Source: Acinetobacter haemolyticus (lineage in GTDB: Bacteria; Pseudomonadota; Gammaproteobacteria; Pseudomonadales; Moraxellaceae). From it: a stretch of DNA of 64,000 nt. Within the stretch, counting starts at the first letter, position 1. Every line of letters begins with the position of its first letter. Below the pieces are notes generated by a model that saw nothing but the letters and a program-made list of their open reading frames with translations, had not been told where the DNA came from and ran no database searches. This document shows positions 32,950 through 41,636 of the stretch, in pieces. The position numbers were made by a program, and so were the translations under genes. The stretch lies in the NCBI RefSeq assembly GCF_900406815.1, contig NZ_OVCN01000006.1:62001-126000 (forward strand), given 5' to 3'.

Positions 32950-35799
32950 ATGTTCAAGACTATTTATGCTGCATTAGAACAACTTGGCTTAACCGCACAA
33001 AAACGTGCGATCCACATACAATTTGCCAATCCGAGCTTAAATCAACAAGTCTTCCTCCAAAAAATTCAAGGTCAACATGCCATTAATCAGGGCATGACCG
33101 CAGAACTGATCTGCCTATCCACTAACGCCCACATCCCATTAAAACAATTCATCGGCTGTCAGGCAGCAATAGATCAAGTTACCGATACAGGCACACTCTT
33201 TAGAACCACAGGGATCATCACTGAAGCTATCCAGGGACAATCTGACGGTAGTCTCACCCTCTACAAACTAAAACTACAAGATGCAACCGCACTGTGGCAT
33301 AAACGCCGAAACAGCCGCGTGTTTATGAATAAAACTGTACTCGACATCGTACAAACCCTATTCAAAGAATGGCAACAACGCAGCCCGCTATTTGCATCAA
33401 GTCTTACACTCGACTTGGGTGGGATCAAAGAAAACTACGACATCCGTCCCTTTGTGATGCAAGCCAATGAAAGCGACTACGACTTCATTACCCGACTGCT
33501 GCGAAGCGAAGGCATTAACTGGCTCATCGACGAAGCCCAACTCAGCGTTGCCAATAGCAACAACCCCATCCAAGCCCAAAAACTCCGATTGATCGATGAC
33601 AACAGCCAATACCAAGCCCTAGAACGAAGAACAATACGCTACCACCGCAGCAGTGCCACCGAACAATACGACAGCATGACGAGTCTGGTTGCAGAACGTT
33701 CCCTACAACCCACAGCAGTACATATCCAACGCTGGCAAGCCGATGCCTTAGAACAAGAAGATGGGGCAGGCAGCGTCCAAAGCAAACACCAACATAGCCA
33801 ACAACACGACAACGCTAGTCTAGGGCTCGAAGATGCATGGCACTTCACTCCAGCATGGATGCAAGACCTCAACGGTGAAGATGGTGCAACCGCTTCAGGC
33901 AACACCCAAATCGAAAAACTGAACCAACACCTCAGTCACTACCATGATGCCCAAGCCAAACAATTTATCGCCAGCACCACCGTACGAGATACCCAAGTGG
34001 GCTACTGGTTTAAACTCAACGAACACCCTGAAATTGATCAACACAGTGGTGCAGACCAAGAATTTCTAATCACTGCTAAACACTACTACAACCAAAACAA
34101 CCTTCCTAAAGATTTAAACCAACAAATCCAAAGTTTGATCACACAAAGCCAATGGCAAGATCACCAAAACACAAATAGCGTAAATTCAGAAGAACGCCAA
34201 GCTAACCAACTGACGCTGCAACGCCGCAACATCAAAACTGTACCCGAATACCATCCACTGCAACACCGCCCAGCCGCTCACCCACAACGCGCAAGAGTAG
34301 TGGGACCTGAAGGCGAAGAAATCCATGTCGATGAATGGGGACGAATCAAAGTCCGTTTCCTGTTTACCCGCAATGACGACCATAGCCACGATGGTGGAGC
34401 AGGCAGTAACAACAACGATACCGACTCAGCTTGGGTGGATGTACTGACCCCGTGGGCAGGCGAAGGCTATGGTGCACGCTTCCTACCCCGCATTGGAGAA
34501 ATCGTCGTCATCGACTTCTTTGATGGCAACATCGATCGTCCTTTTGTCACCGGACGACTCCACGAAGCACAACGCAGCCCAAGCAAATTCGACAATGCAG
34601 GCCAACTGCCGGACACCAAAAAACTAGCAGGGATCAAATCCAAAGAATACCAAGGCACAGGCTACAACCAACTACGCTTTGACGACACCACAGGACAGAT
34701 TAGTGCACAACTGCAAAGCAGCCATGCAGCCAGCCAACTTAATCTCGGTAAACTGAGCCATCCCAAAGCCCAAGCAGAAAGTGAAGACCGAGGTGAAGGC
34801 TTTGAACTACGTACAGACCAATGGGGTGCGATCCGAGCAGGTGAAGGTTTACTCATCACCACCCATGCACAAGCGCAAGCCGAAGGCGAACATCTCGAAG
34901 CACAAACAGCCAAACAACAACTGGAAGGCAACCAAAACAATGCCAAAGCCCTGAGCGAAGTGGCAAAGAACCAACAAACGGATGAATTAGAATCGGTAGA
35001 GCAACTTAAAAACTTTGCAGAAGAAATTCAGCAAGATATAGCCAAATTCAACAAAGCCTTATTACTACTGAGTTCGCCAAATGGGATTGGACTCAGCACC
35101 TCAGACGACATTCACCTATCCGCGGATGGACAACTGAACCAATTTGCAGGGGATAGTATTAACCTGACCACGCAAAAGAACCTGATTGCCCAAGCCAGTC
35201 AAAAGATCAGTTTGTTTGCAGCACAAAATGGAATTAAACAAGTTGCAGGCAAAGGTAAGGTTGAGATACAGGCACAAGGGGATGCTTTAGATATATTGGC
35301 GAAAGCAGGAATACAAATCATCTCAACAAAAGATACGGTTTATTTTAATAGCCCGAAGGAAATTGTATTAAAGGCAGAGAGTTCTGAGCTCAAATTGAAT
35401 GGTTCAGGGATCTTTCCAACGACAGGTGGAAAGTTTGAGGTGAAGGCAGGACAGCATTTGTTTGTGGGGGGGCAGAAAGTACCCATAGATATCCCTTTGA
35501 TGCCAAATGAAATTAGAAAACAACTGTTATTACAATACCATGATCAAGAACCAGTTCAGGGCGCAAATTTTACAATTAAATATGCAAATGGGCAGCGTTA
35601 TTCTGGAATAACGAATAACAAAGGAATTGCAGATATTCAAGATGCACCAGAAGGTGAAGCGGTTGTTACTTTTGGTGAAGATCAAAGACCATATCAGGTC
35701 ATAGCTATAGCAGATGAAAACCCTGAACATAAAGCAGACTGGGCAATGGATGATTTTGAAGCCTCTTATCAGCAAGCACTGAAGGAAAAGAATAAATGA
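32950..35799 (+). CDS. vgrG: Type VI secretion spike protein VgrG with C-terminal cargo-binding tail
   Basis: This 949-aa protein forms the trimeric tip of the T6SS tail tube. It has the gp27-like N-terminal region, a gp5-like OB fold starting at RARVVGPEGEEIHVDEWGR (about residue 446), a DUF2345 beta-helix region (about 697-800) and a C-terminal extension of ~100 residues with a transthyretin-like fold pattern (PVQGANFTIKYANGQRYSG..., about 855-920), which in other VgrGs binds cargo effectors. The codon use of the core is C-rich, unlike the AT-rich tail and downstream genes. It overlaps the effector start by 4 nt. No other T6SS structural gene is near, so this is an orphan vgrG island. Confidence 0.92.
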   Translation: MFKTIYAALEQLGLTAQKRAIHIQFANPSLNQQVFLQKIQGQHAINQGMTAELICLSTNAHIPLKQFIGCQAAIDQVTDTGTLFRTTGIITEAIQGQSDGSLTLYKLKLQDATALWHKRRNSRVFMNKTVLDIVQTLFKEWQQRSPLFASSLTLDLGGIKENYDIRPFVMQANESDYDFITRLLRSEGINWLIDEAQLSVANSNNPIQAQKLRLIDDNSQYQALERRTIRYHRSSATEQYDSMTSLVAERSLQPTAVHIQRWQADALEQEDGAGSVQSKHQHSQQHDNASLGLEDAWHFTPAWMQDLNGEDGATASGNTQIEKLNQHLSHYHDAQAKQFIASTTVRDTQVGYWFKLNEHPEIDQHSGADQEFLITAKHYYNQNNLPKDLNQQIQSLITQSQWQDHQNTNSVNSEERQANQLTLQRRNIKTVPEYHPLQHRPAAHPQRARVVGPEGEEIHVDEWGRIKVRFLFTRNDDHSHDGGAGSNNNDTDSAWVDVLTPWAGEGYGARFLPRIGEIVVIDFFDGNIDRPFVTGRLHEAQRSPSKFDNAGQLPDTKKLAGIKSKEYQGTGYNQLRFDDTTGQISAQLQSSHAASQLNLGKLSHPKAQAESEDRGEGFELRTDQWGAIRAGEGLLITTHAQAQAEGEHLEAQTAKQQLEGNQNNAKALSEVAKNQQTDELESVEQLKNFAEEIQQDIAKFNKALLLLSSPNGIGLSTSDDIHLSADGQLNQFAGDSINLTTQKNLIAQASQKISLFAAQNGIKQVAGKGKVEIQAQGDALDILAKAGIQIISTKDTVYFNSPKEIVLKAESSELKLNGSGIFPTTGGKFEVKAGQHLFVGGQKVPIDIPLMPNEIRKQLLLQYHDQEPVQGANFTIKYANGQRYSGITNNKGIADIQDAPEGEAVVTFGEDQRPYQVIAIADENPEHKADWAMDDFEASYQQALKEKNK

Positions 35800-37394
35800 G
35801 TAGTGCAGAGAAGAAGATAGCAATCATTGAAATCGGCTCAGACATTTGGAGTAGAGCGACGCAAGCTGGTAACCAAATTGTAGGTGGTGCGAAACAGGTT
35901 AAAGATGGCGTAGTTGCTGGAGGAAAATGGATTGGTGGTGCTTTACAGGGAGAGTTTAACGATAAAGCAACTGTAGGTCAGATTTTTACTGATGCTGCAA
36001 TAAGTATGTTTCCTGTAGCTGGTGAAGTAACAGCTGCACGGGACTTGGTTGCAATTTTAATGAAGATGGCAGATGACAAAAAAGAAGCCTCTGAAGTGAT
36101 TAATTGGGTCAAAATCATTTTATGTTTATTGCCAATTATTCCGATTTTTGGAGGTATTTTAAAAGGAATTGGTCGTCTCTTAATCACAGTGATGAAAGAT
36201 GCAACAAAGGTTGCAGAGGTGGCTGCTGCTATACTCGCCTTTTTAAGAAAAATGGGTTATGGCAATTCGGTTCAATTCATTCAAAAACTTAATTTCGCCC
36301 AATACCAAGGTAAAATTTTGTCTGAATTTAAGAATGGCCTCTCACGTATGAAAGATGGCTTTGCTTTTATTAGCCAGAAAATGGGTGGAGCATTACCAGA
36401 AAGTGTCAGTGTTTATGTGAATTCAATGGGGCCAAAATTAGATGAGTTGGGACGTCTTGCAGATAAGATGATTCCTTCAGCTATTAAAGAGTTGGATCAA
36501 GCCTTAAATAAAGTTCGTACTGAGATCATTCGTCAAATGAATGAGGCAGGTGCGAAGATTGGCGGTACTCAGACCAAAGTGATGACCACTGAAGCCCGTT
36601 TAAGTTCAACTGCTTCTAAAGTGATTGCAAGTAAGGGGCATACACCTGCACCTTTGAGTCATTATAAACATAAAGAAGGTTGGCCTGATTTAAAAAGTTA
36701 TAAAAAACAAGTTATTATTAATGATGAGAAAGTTACTATTTATCCAGATATTCACTCTTTTAGTAGTAAAGCTCCGATTCAACCTAAATTATTGAAAGCA
36801 GGATCAAAAGTTCCTTTATTTCGGGTAGTGGAGCAAGTAAATCCTGGGAAATCTGGGGGGTATTGGGCAGAAAAAATGTCTGAAAATGGTAAGGCATGGC
36901 GGTTGGATTGTGCTGTAAAAGGTGCATGGAGTACTAATGGTGCATATGTGGTATTAGACCATGTGCCTACTGTTGCTGAAATGAGAAAGCTAGGCATAAC
37001 TGTACCTGATAATTGGGATGGTTTACGTGTCTGGCGTGGAAAGATTGCAGAACAGCTTGATAATGAGAATAGTTTAGAAAGAGGACATCAGGCCACTAAT
37101 TTATTACTGCCAGGTGGTGATATTCAAATTTTTATTAATTTTAGAGATCCTCATCATACACCTGTAAAAGAATATATTGATAAAATGATTAAAGAAAAGG
37201 CGACAGGTTGGACAGATGCTAAAATTACTGATGATGTGGAAACAATGGTTGAATATTTAGAAAAACGTGAACGATCAGCAAAAATTGTACAGCAAAGTGA
37301 AAAACTGGGACAGGTGTTACGGTCAACTACTTCAACAACACGTTCAGGCGTGGAATACCAACAGCAGAGACAATCACAAACTGAGAAACGTTAA
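35796..37394 (+). CDS. Putative T6SS cargo effector (VgrG-linked toxin)
   Basis: This 532-aa protein starts inside the VgrG stop region (ATGA). Residues 102-132 are hydrophobic (VKIILCLLPIIPIFGGI then IGRLLITVM), like the membrane-anchoring part of other cargo effectors. A middle coiled-coil/amphipathic region follows. The C-terminal ~200 residues (from about 290) are separated from the rest by charged linkers and carry conserved aromatic/Gly features (PLFRVVEQ, GGYWAEKMSENGKAWR, GAYVVLDHVP, LLLPGGDIQIFI) reminiscent of ADP-ribosyltransferase-type toxin tails; I cannot assign catalysis. Two immunity-like genes follow in the same orientation. Confidence 0.7.
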   Translation: MSSAEKKIAIIEIGSDIWSRATQAGNQIVGGAKQVKDGVVAGGKWIGGALQGEFNDKATVGQIFTDAAISMFPVAGEVTAARDLVAILMKMADDKKEASEVINWVKIILCLLPIIPIFGGILKGIGRLLITVMKDATKVAEVAAAILAFLRKMGYGNSVQFIQKLNFAQYQGKILSEFKNGLSRMKDGFAFISQKMGGALPESVSVYVNSMGPKLDELGRLADKMIPSAIKELDQALNKVRTEIIRQMNEAGAKIGGTQTKVMTTEARLSSTASKVIASKGHTPAPLSHYKHKEGWPDLKSYKKQVIINDEKVTIYPDIHSFSSKAPIQPKLLKAGSKVPLFRVVEQVNPGKSGGYWAEKMSENGKAWRLDCAVKGAWSTNGAYVVLDHVPTVAEMRKLGITVPDNWDGLRVWRGKIAEQLDNENSLERGHQATNLLLPGGDIQIFINFRDPHHTPVKEYIDKMIKEKATGWTDAKITDDVETMVEYLEKRERSAKIVQQSEKLGQVLRSTTSTTRSGVEYQQQRQSQTEKR

Positions 37395-37397
37395 TCT

Positions 37398-38543
37398 ATG
37401 TTAAACCCTAAAACGATGTCACCAATGCAAGAGCAAGAAGCACGAAATAAAGCATTTTATTTAATTAAAAAGTACACAAGTTATACTTTTTTAGATCAAG
37501 CTCGTAACTTATATCAGCAATTTTTAGATGCTTTTGAAAGGCAGTTACGAAATCCCCCGAAAGAAGTGTTACGACACCAATATGCAGAGCATTTACAAAA
37601 AAGGCATGAGGGTGAGTATGTTCATTACCTAAACAAAATAGTTGAGTTAGAGAAAGGTTTGACACTACTTAGAACGACTAAACATAAAAGAGAAGCATAT
37701 AATAGTTTTTGTAATGTCGATTTTACAGATTGGTTATTTGATCGATATGCTGATGAAAATATAATATATGATGATCCATTTTATATCTTATTGGGTCTAG
37801 GTATTTCCAGATCAACTGATATTTTTGAACCAGTGAATTATAATACTGACCCACTTGGGCGAAAAGTAGACCATACTGGTTCTATACGCTTACTATTAAT
37901 TGCATTAGCCTATCGTAATATTTGTATGCAGAGTTATTTAGCAGGTAAGGTAAGTGAGCCATTTGCATATATTGATAAAAATACAATACGAAAATCTCAA
38001 AAATGGTCTTATGAGACTATTTTTTTCTCTAAAGAATGGCCACCGTTAAGAATTTACCCTGAACCGATTCCAATGTGCCCACCTTTTAACCTAAATCCAA
38101 TTGGGCAAATAGCTACAGGTGAAGAAGTAACAGTTACGGGTATTTATGAGCCATGGTTGCCAATTAATGGAAAAGTGGGCTGTCCTAACTATTTCTTAGA
38201 TGGCTCGAGAGCAACAGATTATCAACTAGAAGGCACTGATGAGTGGGTAGATGTCAAATGGCGTTTAATTTGGGAAGATAATCGCTATTTAGATGGAACA
38301 ATACCAAAAGAAGAGAAAGCTTATATCTTTGATATTGAAAATATTGGTATCAAAGGTTCCCAGACCGATGCTGAGTCTATTGAAAAGTTGAGTATACGAG
38401 CAGGTCAAGTATGTCCAAAAACTGGCTATTGGTTTACAGTTGCACAAGAAAATTCACGTCAATATTTTAAACAAGGTGAGGTCTTACCTGAAATTAAAAA
38501 TCAAGATTGGGGCGACGTATATTGGCAGTTTGATGGCAGATAG
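37398..38543 (+). CDS. Immunity-like protein A (Imm71/Imm72-like), effector-linked
   Basis: This 381-aa soluble protein lies 3 nt after the effector gene, so it is probably the cognate immunity protein. No signal peptide or membrane segment. The N-terminal ~230 residues are mostly helical. The C-terminal ~90 residues hold WRLIWEDNRYLDGTIP and RAGQVCPKTGYWFT with the tail VYWQFD, also seen in the next gene. From memory this pattern fits the Imm71/Imm72 immunity families of polymorphic toxins; this is a recollection, not a search result. ATG 37398 follows AACGTTAATCT without a strong ribosome site. Confidence 0.6.
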   Translation: MLNPKTMSPMQEQEARNKAFYLIKKYTSYTFLDQARNLYQQFLDAFERQLRNPPKEVLRHQYAEHLQKRHEGEYVHYLNKIVELEKGLTLLRTTKHKREAYNSFCNVDFTDWLFDRYADENIIYDDPFYILLGLGISRSTDIFEPVNYNTDPLGRKVDHTGSIRLLLIALAYRNICMQSYLAGKVSEPFAYIDKNTIRKSQKWSYETIFFSKEWPPLRIYPEPIPMCPPFNLNPIGQIATGEEVTVTGIYEPWLPINGKVGCPNYFLDGSRATDYQLEGTDEWVDVKWRLIWEDNRYLDGTIPKEEKAYIFDIENIGIKGSQTDAESIEKLSIRAGQVCPKTGYWFTVAQENSRQYFKQGEVLPEIKNQDWGDVYWQFDGR

Positions 38544-38585
38544 ATGTTAAATGATCAAGTTATTCTACCAGCAGAAGAAAAATAA
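38544..38585 (+). pseudogene. Possible 5' remnant of a duplicated immunity gene
   Basis: A 13-codon frame (MLNDQVILPAEEK then TAA) begins directly after the stop of immunity gene A and starts like it (MLN). It may be the truncated start of the second copy, whose current start is a TTG at 38682. This is weak. Confidence 0.25.
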
Positions 38586-38681
38586 GCTGGTAGCGAATTA
38601 TATTATTAGGTGATAAGTATGTTCTTGAAATTATGAGAAATAGATGGAGAAAATAATATTAATATAAATCAAGCAGTATAT

Positions 38682-39707
38682 TTGAATAAGATATACTCAA
38701 GTTATTCTTTTTTTAAGAAAATATATGATCTACATGCTGACTTTGTTAGAGAGTTTGAACGACTTTTAAGAAATCCTACAAATGTGATTAAAGAAAATTA
38801 TAGTGAAAACTATGAGAAACAATACGTAATGTATTTAAATGTATTGAATAATCAAGAAAAAGCGTTAGAACTTTTTTTTAGAACACCATATAAAAATGAA
38901 ATATATCCTTTGTTTTTTGAAGGCGGAATAAAAGGATTAATATTTGGCCGTTATGGAGATGAGAAAGATTTAGCTAATGATCCTTTGTATATTGAACTAG
39001 GTATACGTGGGAGAGATGGTAGTCTATTTGAAGAACCATATCATATTGGGGCTATTAAAAAGCTTCTTATAGCATCTGAAATGCTAGATATAGCGAAAAT
39101 TACAGTTTCATCAGATTATAAGTATGCACAATATTTTCTGCCTAAAAATTTAGATAAATTATTTCAAAAATGGAGTTTTGAATCATTGTTTGAATTAAGT
39201 TATTGGCCTTTATATAAAGAAAATATTATAGATAAAGTGAGCAGCCCATTAGAATGCAAGAGTTTTGACACAATTGTTGTAGAAACCGACCATGAAATAT
39301 CTATAACTGGCATTTATGAGGCAAAACTAGATGGTGGGGATAAAGGCTGTCCTAATTACTTTTATCAAGGAACCATTGCACCAAAATATAGTAATGGAGA
39401 TATACAGAAATCTAAATCTACCGAATGGAACTTAATTTGGGAAGATAAACGTTATTTGGATGGAACGATTCCAGAAGAGGAGAAAACATATATTTTTAAT
39501 ATTGAAAATATTAATGCCAAGGCTGATACCAACATTGAAGCTACAAAGAAACTGAGTGTACGAGCAGGTCAAGTATGCCCAAAAACTGGTTACTGGTTTA
39601 CAGTCGCACAAGAAAATTCACGACAATATTTTAAGCAAGGTGAAATCTTACCTGAGCTTAAAACTCAGGATTGGGGTGAGGTATATTGGCAGTTTGATAG
39701 CGAATAG
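38682..39707 (+). CDS. Immunity-like protein B, paralogue of A
   Basis: This 341-aa protein is a paralogue of the 37398 gene: the N-terminal regions are only distantly similar, with a shared LRNP motif, a GRYGDE / DRYADE motif and a DPLYIELG / DPFYILLG motif, whereas the last ~90 residues are nearly identical. It lacks the first ~20 residues of A, and the only usable start is TTG 38682; no ATG lies in frame upstream to the stop at 38634-38636. It may be a second immunity protein with a different spectrum, or a decayed duplicate. It has no signal or membrane segment. Confidence 0.55.
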   Translation: MNKIYSSYSFFKKIYDLHADFVREFERLLRNPTNVIKENYSENYEKQYVMYLNVLNNQEKALELFFRTPYKNEIYPLFFEGGIKGLIFGRYGDEKDLANDPLYIELGIRGRDGSLFEEPYHIGAIKKLLIASEMLDIAKITVSSDYKYAQYFLPKNLDKLFQKWSFESLFELSYWPLYKENIIDKVSSPLECKSFDTIVVETDHEISITGIYEAKLDGGDKGCPNYFYQGTIAPKYSNGDIQKSKSTEWNLIWEDKRYLDGTIPEEEKTYIFNIENINAKADTNIEATKKLSVRAGQVCPKTGYWFTVAQENSRQYFKQGEILPELKTQDWGEVYWQFDSE

Positions 39708-39802
39708 ATGGAATGTTGGTTGAATTTGGGATGGAAATAATACACCAATTTTAAATTTGCCCTCAAAAAATATTTAATTGAATTTTATTTTGGGGGTAAG
39801 TC

Positions 39803-40399
39803 ATGCCTATAATTTATTTTATGTGTTTTTTATTAAGTGTGCTCAGTTTTTCTCATTTTAACCCGTTCATATTGTTGGTTTTTAGTGTCATTACACTCAG
39901 TTTTTATTGGTTTTGTTATTACTTAAAATTGAGCAAAATTCAGATTTGTTTATCTTATATTTATGGAGGTCTAGTAATAGGGTTGCTTTTAAGGTTAACT
40001 ATCTATTTTTGGCTAAGTAAAAATTATCATTTGTTTATATTGCTGCCAATTATTGCAGTTATTCTAATTATTGTTTATGAAGAGTTATTTAAAAAGAATT
40101 ATTCACTGAATCCTAGTTTTTTTTCTGAGGATAAAAATTTTGAAATAGTCAAAAATAAACAACAGATTGAAGAGTTTTTTAGTAATCCAGAGCGGCTTAT
40201 TGGTACCTCTATAAACGAAATAGAAAAACCCCATAATGCAGGACTTTGCAATCTGTTTGGGAGTTATGACTTTGGCATAGCTTATCATGAGTGGTATACA
40301 GAGAAGCATAAGATAGAAGTGATAACCAAAAATGAGATCTGTATTGAAATTTCAGTGATTAAAGGCGACTTCACTGAGAAATCGCTTCACTTATCTTAA
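39803..40399 (+). CDS. Small membrane protein at the end of the effector island
   Basis: This 198-aa protein has about four hydrophobic segments in residues 1-92 (IIYFMCFLLSVLSF, FILLVFSVITLSFYW, a third near 50-68 and HLFILLPIIAVILII) followed by a ~105-residue hydrophilic C-terminal domain. I do not recognise a family. It lies 95 nt after immunity gene B on the same strand with a GGGGGTAAGTC ribosome site, so it may belong to the toxin/immunity cluster, for example as an immunity protein against a membrane-active toxin. Its stop overlaps the convergent ybiB stop by 4 nt. Confidence 0.55.
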   Translation: MPIIYFMCFLLSVLSFSHFNPFILLVFSVITLSFYWFCYYLKLSKIQICLSYIYGGLVIGLLLRLTIYFWLSKNYHLFILLPIIAVILIIVYEELFKKNYSLNPSFFSEDKNFEIVKNKQQIEEFFSNPERLIGTSINEIEKPHNAGLCNLFGSYDFGIAYHEWYTEKHKIEVITKNEICIEISVIKGDFTEKSLHLS

Positions 40400-41394
40400 T
40401 TTAAACGACTATCCCAAAGAACTTTAGCTTTCACCATGGCTTCATCGTAGCTGTTGACAGCGCCCATTGTATAAAGTGCGATTCCCATAGTCTCTATGAT
40501 TGCCATTTCACCATATTCATGTGTTTGCTCACCGAGCCAAACAGCTTTAAATACTGCTAGATCAAGTTCTTCTTCGATTGGGCTGCGATCAGGTGTCAGT
40601 TTTGGTAATTCGTGCTCATATAACTCCCCATTTTTTATTCCACAAATAAGTGTCTTGGCATCAGGATTACGCTCAAACTCCCCACCTTCACCCTTAATCA
40701 CTGCACTATTTTGATAACCTAAACGAAAAGCGGTTTGCTGGTGTGAAGTGCGATAAGCAGGGTGGAAAATAGCTTGCAAAGTTGCTTTTGCATTGAATGG
40801 ATTAATTAAACGCGCAAGTGTGTGAATTGGAGAGCGTAAGCCCATCACGTTTCTCAGTGAAATAAGCTCACTTAGAATTGGTGAGATGACTTCCAATGGC
40901 AGATAGGCAAAATTATGTTGATTGAGTTGAGTGCTGACATCTTGTTCATTTTGGCAAATAGAATAGCCTAAGTATTGAAGAACTTGCTCAGTATAAACAC
41001 GGTTAATTGTATGACCTGATGCACCATGCATAACGATCTTGTAACCATGATGGGCCAAAGTTAGTGCTGCTAATAAAAACCAAGGATAGTGTTTACGTTT
41101 ACCTGCATACGATGACCAGTCTAAATCGACATCAAGTGGGGCAAAGTTCAATTGATCACGGGTTGCTTGAACAAAACCAGCAAGTTCATCTACGGATTCC
41201 TCTTTAACACGTAAAAGCATTAAAAAAGCACCAAGCTGTACATCAAGCACTTCATCTTTCAAAATCATGCTAAACGCTTGATAAGCTTCTTCATAGCTAA
41301 GTGAGCGAGAACCTGTTTTGCCTTTCCCTAAAATACGGACATATTGTGCAAAGGGATGTTCAGCGGTTTTATAGATATTTCGTTTTGTGTTCAT
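40396..41394 (-). CDS. ybiB: YbiB/TrpD2-family protein
   Basis: This 332-aa protein has the anthranilate phosphoribosyltransferase fold. The helical N-terminal half has SYEEAYQAFSMILKDEVLDVQLGAFLMLLRVK, and the region ASGHTINRVYTEQVL corresponds to the glycine loop of TrpD but is altered. YbiB (TrpD2) proteins bind DNA and are not trp enzymes; they are linked to the SOS response in E. coli. Stand-alone here. The stop overlaps the convergent membrane-protein gene by 4 nt. Confidence 0.75.
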   Translation of the reverse strand: MNTKRNIYKTAEHPFAQYVRILGKGKTGSRSLSYEEAYQAFSMILKDEVLDVQLGAFLMLLRVKEESVDELAGFVQATRDQLNFAPLDVDLDWSSYAGKRKHYPWFLLAALTLAHHGYKIVMHGASGHTINRVYTEQVLQYLGYSICQNEQDVSTQLNQHNFAYLPLEVISPILSELISLRNVMGLRSPIHTLARLINPFNAKATLQAIFHPAYRTSHQQTAFRLGYQNSAVIKGEGGEFERNPDAKTLICGIKNGELYEHELPKLTPDRSPIEEELDLAVFKAVWLGEQTHEYGEMAIIETMGIALYTMGAVNSYDEAMVKAKVLWDSRLN

Positions 41395-41636
41395 GGTCAG
41401 ATTTGAGTCATCGCTAGCAGTGAAATTAATATGACATAAAAGCGGCGTATATAGCGTAAAAATTCAATTATGCTGTTTAATCATTAATCAATTGCACATT
41501 CATTTACACGATTGCAAATAAAATAATTGACCGAATGAGTCTAGTGATTTGATGTAAACGGAACATGACATCTAACCGAAAAATCATTAGCATGACGTCG
41601 AAGTAATTTTTAAAAAAATGAAATCGAAAGGAAATA

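Noticed and set aside
38633-38656. MRNRWRK short frame before the second immunity gene
   Set aside because: It stops after seven codons and lies out of frame with the paralogue; likely chance or frame decay.
37398-40399. Insertion sequence or transposase in the effector island
   Set aside because: No terminal inverted repeats, no transposase motifs and no target-site duplications were seen, so cassette exchange is a better explanation than recent IS transfer.
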